Below are positions 59,296 to 64,000 of a stretch of 64,000 bases of DNA, piece by piece. Position 1 is the stretch's first letter. Each line of letters begins with the position of its first letter. The stretch is from contig CM071567.1 in the NCBI GenBank assembly GCA_036426205.1, positions 293,460,847-293,524,846 on the forward strand. The letters are read 5' to 3'. Below the pieces are notes generated by a model. That model did no database searches. It saw only the letters and a list, made by a program, of their open reading frames with translations, and was not told the origin of the DNA. This stretch comes from Ascaphus truei (taxonomy: Eukaryota; Chordata; Amphibia; Anura; Ascaphidae). The position numbers and the translations under genes are program-made.

Positions 59296-60464
59296 ATTTA
59301 TTCTGTAATACATGTTAAAACTAAACACTTTTCACAATAACTATGTATTACAGATATTATAGAGAGAAAAAAACATATAAAAATGTTTTTCCTTCTGAAC
59401 AGATTCTCACTATGATAAATATTGTTATTACTAGAAACTTTGCAATATTGTTATCATGGGAATCTTTTTGTTATTGCACCATATCCCGGTCACCTGATGT
59501 CACCGATTTGGGTCATCGGAGGCAACATCTTGAAATATCTCAATTACACGCACATTCATTTCTTAACTCAATGTTTGAAAACCAAAGTGCTTTTGATGTT
59601 TTGAAAACCAAAGGGATTTTACTCTGTTGTTGATCAAAGAGTTTACATTATATTTAAAACAATAGCAATATTAATTCACCATTACATCTATGAGCACTGT
59701 AATTATAATAAAGCCATAATTATAAATAGTCATCACTTGATTTTACTTTGTAATCTGTATTATGGTAACTGACAAACATATGAATGAACTGTTGAATCAT
59801 CTACTGTAAGTACTGGACTTTGTGTTAAAAAAATGATATTGGCAAACACTGCTTTGATAAAAAAAACCTTCCCTTCCATATAGTTCCACTGCGTTACAAA
59901 CCTTTAGGGGCCTATTCTAGTAGCCTCAATAACCCCCTTATCTAAGCCTTCTCGGCCAAAATGCCTACTGCTATTCAGAAAGCCTCGATAAGTGGGCGAT
60001 AAAGGCATGAATTGCCATTTTTTGCTGCCGTCCAAAACACATCGCCGTGTGAGCGGCGATAAGCCACGTATCTGTAGGTTTTGAAACTTGTGCAATTCTA
60101 TTAGCCCCGATTAGCTTATCGAGGCTAATTGCAGCTCTAGAATAGCGATTTTCTCCCAAAATCCCCACACCAGGAAAAGTTGGCGTGAGGCTGGGGACGA
60201 GCTGCTGAGAAGGCGTCGAGAGAGGACTTAGAAATGTTTTTTTTTTTTAATTTATAATGCACTACTCGCCAAGAAACTCAGTACTAGAGTGTGTGTAGGA
60301 ACTTAGGGAGGACGTCCATCCCAGAACTATAACCAGGACCTACCGAAAACATATAGGGGAACGACGAGGAAGACCAACAAAGGGCGGGAACACGTATGGG
60401 AGCCAGAAAGCGGGCTGCTAGGGTATTAGCATCTGGTTATCAATGTTTTGCTTAATAAGGAAGG
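59296..60464. other. AT-rich, with a possible MITE
   Basis: Sequence between 59908 and 60150 begins CCTATTCTAGTAGCC and ends CTCTAGAATAGCG, hinting at a short inverted-repeat element. Nothing else is supported. Confidence 0.3.
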
Positions 60465-60850
60465 TTATTAAATTCCTTTATGACTGGAAGCAAAGCTTCC
60501 TGATTTGTTAAAGCAGCCATGAGCTTATTCCAGTGTCTTGGGGCGGGTGTTGCAAAAGTTCTCCCACCAGCTTTATTAACCTTCAGCCGCGGCTAAATCA
60601 GTTGAGGGGTGATGGCAGATCCGAGCGCCCAATTGGGGGTGTTACTGATTAGGCAGTTCTGAAGGTAAGGGGGTGGGGAGGTGGCTAGTCCATGGATAGC
60701 CTTAAAGGTAAGGGTCAAGATCTTAAAATGAACCCTTTGCTCCACTAGGAGCCAGTGCAGATCTTGTAATACTGGCGAGATGTGGTCTCTCCTTGCCTTA
60801 CCTGTTATAAGACAGCTGTGGTGTTTTGCACCAACTGCAGGGCTTTGATA
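60465..60850 (-). pseudogene. LINE ORF2 C-terminal fragment
   Basis: The minus strand reads QLVQNTTAVL, then after a frameshift RRDHISPVLQDLHWLLVEQR, HFKILTLTFKAIHGLATS and PPPYLQNCLIS, and finally GGRTFATPAPRHWNKL. This is the conserved C-terminal pattern of CR1/L2/Rex-type LINEs. Confidence 0.7.
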
Positions 60851-60852
60851 GT

Positions 60853-60935
60853 ACAGCTAAACCCCGTTATAACGCGGTCCTCGGGGTCCACCCCGAGACC
60901 ACCGCGTTAGTAACGGGGTCGCGCTAATTTAAAAA
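60853..60935. repeat. Short GC-rich inverted motif
   Basis: AACCCCGTTATAACGCGGT is answered by ACCGCGTTAGTAACGGGGT, an imperfect hairpin likely from a small repeat end. Confidence 0.5.
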
Positions 60936-61099
60936 AAAAAAAATGGCCGCCGCGCACCTGATCGGGAGGGAGGGAGTGAGGAGGGAAGGAAGGAAGAGGT
61001 GGCCGGAAGCCCTACAAATGGCGACGATTCATCTCTCCTCCCTCCCTCTCCCTCCCAGCCCCTCTCCCTCCCTCCCAGCCCCTCCCCTCTCCCTCCCAG

Positions 61100-62860
61100 C
61101 CCCTCCCCTCTCCCTCCCAGCCCCTCCCCTCTCCCTCCCAGCCCCGTGGTTTTTTTTCTTCAATGGCAGCCTGCCGGGGAGGTCAGAGCATGTGTGTGTG
61201 TATCTCTGTCTCTCTATGTGTGTGTATCTCTATCTCTCTATGTGTGTATATCTCTGTCTCTCTATGTGTGTGTATATCTCTGTCTCTCTCTGTGTGTATA
61301 TCTCTGTCTCTCTATATGTGTGTATATCTCTGTCTCTCTCTGTGTGTGTGTATCTCTGTCTCTCTGTGTGTGTATATCTCTGTCTCTCTCTATGTGTGTG
61401 TGTGTGTGTATCTCTGTCTCTCTGTGTGTGTATATCTCTGTCTCTCTATGTGTGTGTATATCTCTATCTCTCTATGTGTGTGTATATCTCTATCTCTTGA
61501 CTAGGTCAAGTGATGAGCAGTTTAACATTAAACCTTTGTCTGCTTTTTGTGCTGTTCAATAAAAAATAAACAGAAATGTTTTCTTCTATTTCAAGGCAGT
61601 TTTACTCCATAAGGTGAACTGACAATGCAGTTTCCTTTGTAGTGAATTTATGAGAGTAGAATGGTTTACATGTTATCTTTAGTGCCTTCTTTGTGCATTT
61701 CTGTTGTAAATAGGTTTGTCTGTGTTACTTGGTGGTCTATGCATTTTGAAATCCCACATGCAACAAGGCATTGCAAGAGTTAATCAAGTGTCGCTTACTG
61801 CTCCAACCCTTCAGCCTGTTTTGTTTACCACTCAACCACTGTTCCTGCATTTTTGTTTAAAGCCTAGAGAGGAGTTAAGGACCCTTTGTAGTCTGTAGAA
61901 GAATGCAGGGGAAAAAACTGAGGATGCGATCAATTCCTGTGTAGACAGGCAGTGTAGCTAGCGCAGGCTTCAGGGAGTTAATAGCTTGACATACAGTGTA
62001 GATATTTTTCAGAGCAGCTAGCTGAGCTCACGGCTGCAGCCATTTTTTTCCCCCTCCTTTTGCAATGAATTTTCTAGTCCTGCAGATTACGAGCGTCAGT
62101 TTATGCAACTGCAGGTAGAAAGCCACGCAGTGGACTGCCGTGAGCTGCTGTTTTTATCTGCTTTCCGAGATTTCATTTAGTAAACCTATTCATGTTCGAG
62201 TTGACTGTTTTGCCCAGCTGTTATAATGTTTTTCAGACAGCTGCCATTATTTATTAGAAGGGGGGGAAGAGTTTGACCGACTGGGCCCCTCCGATAGGAG
62301 GAGTTGGATATCTGTCAGTTTGTTCATGTATAACCTTTCTTAGCTGTATGACACACAAGGACAAGATCTGTCTTTGCACTTGTGTTGCTCCGTGATATAG
62401 GAATTTAGGCTAATGTCACATCAATGCTGTGCACGTAGACCTTTTCTAAAGTCTTTGGCAAAATGCAAACAAAATGCCAGTATAAGGCTGTGCAAGCAAA
62501 ATGTGTATAGTGGGAGAGTGGTGTGTGGCACCAGTTTGTATGCATAATTCAATTTCATAGTAAGCGTGTCATTTGTAATCTATTTGTGCTATAGAAACAC
62601 ACCATTGTAATTATTTGTAAACACTTTTTTTTTACATGCAATACTTTCAGTTTTGGATTGTTTCTTTATTTTAAAAAAAAACATACATGTCGTTCAGCTG
62701 TATTTCATCAAGAGAACTGCTATTGCATGACTTGTATTGTGAGAGCTGTGAGTGTGTGTGCAGTGAGTGTGTGTGCTGGGAGTGTGTGGTGTGTGCTGGG
62801 AGTGTGTGGTGTGTGCAGTGTGAGTGTGTGCAGTGTAGAGTGTGTGCTGGGAGTGTGTGG
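61100..62860 (+). repeat. Tandem duplication, unit 1 (1761 bp)
   Basis: Begins in CCCCTCCCCTCTCCCTCCCAG repeats (also extending upstream), then a GTGTGTATCTCTGTCTCTC array (61190-61498), then about 1.2 kb of complex, unique-looking DNA, ending in GAGTGTGTGGTGTGTGCTGG repeats. No coding region recognised. Confidence 0.92.
61190..61498. repeat. TCTCTGTCTCTC / TATGTGTGTGTA compound array
   Basis: Compound microsatellite, duplicated at 62951-63259. Cys/Val/Ser-rich frames across it are artefacts. Confidence 0.93.
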
Positions 62861-64000
62861 CCCCTCCCCTCTCCCTCCCAGCCCCTCCCCTCTCCCTCCC
62901 AGCCCCGTGGTTTTTTTTCTTCAATGGCAGCCTGCCGGGGAGGTCAGAGCATGTGTGTGTGTATCTCTGTCTCTCTATGTGTGTGTATCTCTATCTCTCT
63001 ATGTGTGTATATCTCTGTCTCTCTATGTGTGTGTATATCTCTGTCTCTCTCTGTGTGTATATCTCTGTCTCTCTATATGTGTGTATATCTCTGTCTCTCT
63101 CTGTGTGTGTGTATCTCTGTCTCTCTGTGTGTGTATATCTCTGTCTCTCTCTATGTGTGTGTGTGTGTGTATCTCTGTCTCTCTGTGTGTGTATATCTCT
63201 GTCTCTCTATGTGTGTGTATATCTCTATCTCTCTATGTGTGTGTATATCTCTATCTCTTGACTAGGTCAAGTGATGAGCAGTTTAACATTAAACCTTTGT
63301 CTGCTTTTTGTGCTGTTCAATAAAAAATAAACAGAAATGTTTTCTTCTATTTCAAGGCAGTTTTACTCCATAAGGTGAACTGACAATGCAGTTTCCTTTG
63401 TAGTGAATTTATGAGAGTAGAATGGTTTACATGTTATCTTTAGTGCCTTCTTTGTGCATTTCTGTTGTAAATAGGTTTGTCTGTGTTACTTGGTGGTCTA
63501 TGCATTTTGAAATCCCACATGCAACAAGGCATTGCAAGAGTTAATCAAGTGTCGCTTACTGCTCCAACCCTTCAGCCTGTTTTGTTTACCACTCAACCAC
63601 TGTTCCTGCATTTTTGTTTAAAGCCTAGAGAGGAGTTAAGGACCCTTTGTAGTCTGTAGAAGAATGCAGGGGAAAAAACTGAGGATGCGATCAATTCCTG
63701 TGTAGACAGGCAGTGTAGCTAGCGCAGGCTTCAGGGAGTTAATAGCTTGACATACAGTGTAGATATTTTTCAGAGCAGCTAGCTGAGCTCACGGCTGCAG
63801 CCATTTTTTTCCCCCTCCTTTTGCAATGAATTTTCTAGTCCTGCAGATTACGAGCGTCAGTTTATGCAACTGCAGGTAGAAAGCCACGCAGTGGACTGCC
63901 GTGAGCTGCTGTTTTTATCTGCTTTCCGAGATTTCATTTAGTAAACCTATTCATGTTCGAGTTGACTGTTTTGCCCAGCTGTTATAATGTTTTTCAGACA
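62861..64000 (+). repeat. Tandem duplication, unit 2 (truncated by window end)
   Basis: Matches unit 1 at an offset of 1761 bp from its first base to the end of the window, including the length of the microsatellite. I saw no mismatch in the lines compared. Confidence 0.92.

Noticed and set aside
60943..63323. Cys/Ser/Leu-rich frames
   Set aside because: Compound microsatellite, duplicated exactly with the 1761-bp unit.

Overview
The window is vertebrate, most likely frog (anuran), nuclear DNA. The evidence is one recognisable spliced gene, PI4K2B (phosphatidylinositol 4-kinase type II beta), on the minus strand, set in dense interspersed repeats: L1/Tx1-like, CR1 and L2 LINEs, a Penelope-like element, a Tc1-like transposon, hAT-like and Harbinger-like MITEs, a MIR-like CORE-SINE and solo LTRs. 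This mix is typical of amphibian genomes. The species cannot be named from sequence alone. No operon, CRISPR array, rRNA or genuine tRNA gene was seen.

Layout. 1-12.3 kb is repeat-rich flank: a hairpin minisatellite, a GT-rich array, a solo LTR, a Harbinger-like MITE, a composite MITE carrying a minisatellite, and a broken Penelope-like element. 12.3-13.9 kb is quiet. 13.9-38.5 kb holds nine coding exons and the probable 3' UTR of PI4K2B. All exons are read in one consistent frame with GT/AG junctions. Together they encode the last 389 residues (the lipid kinase domain and C-terminal tail) of a protein that is about 480 residues in mammals. The N-terminal first exon was not found and probably lies beyond base 64000. 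The introns are packed with insertions. The last intron holds two head-to-tail truncated L1/Tx1-like LINEs inside a single target-site duplication. Other introns hold a 1.4-kb minisatellite within a composite MITE, a Tc1 fossil, and an inverted pair of Harbinger-like MITEs.

38.5-61 kb, probably PI4K2B intron 1, is nested repeats: a LINE split by an L2 LINE and MITEs, a perfect 64-bp inverted repeat, a cluster of CpG-rich Harbinger-like MITEs, several minisatellites, a CR1 LINE, and an L1-like LINE split by a solo LTR. From 61100 the window enters an apparently exact tandem duplication with period 1761 bp that runs off the end.

I found no convincing new gene system. The most notable observations are the two LINEs sharing one target-site duplication, the minisatellite-bearing MITE present twice, the Asn-to-His change in the PI4K2B catalytic loop, and the exact 1761-bp terminal duplication.
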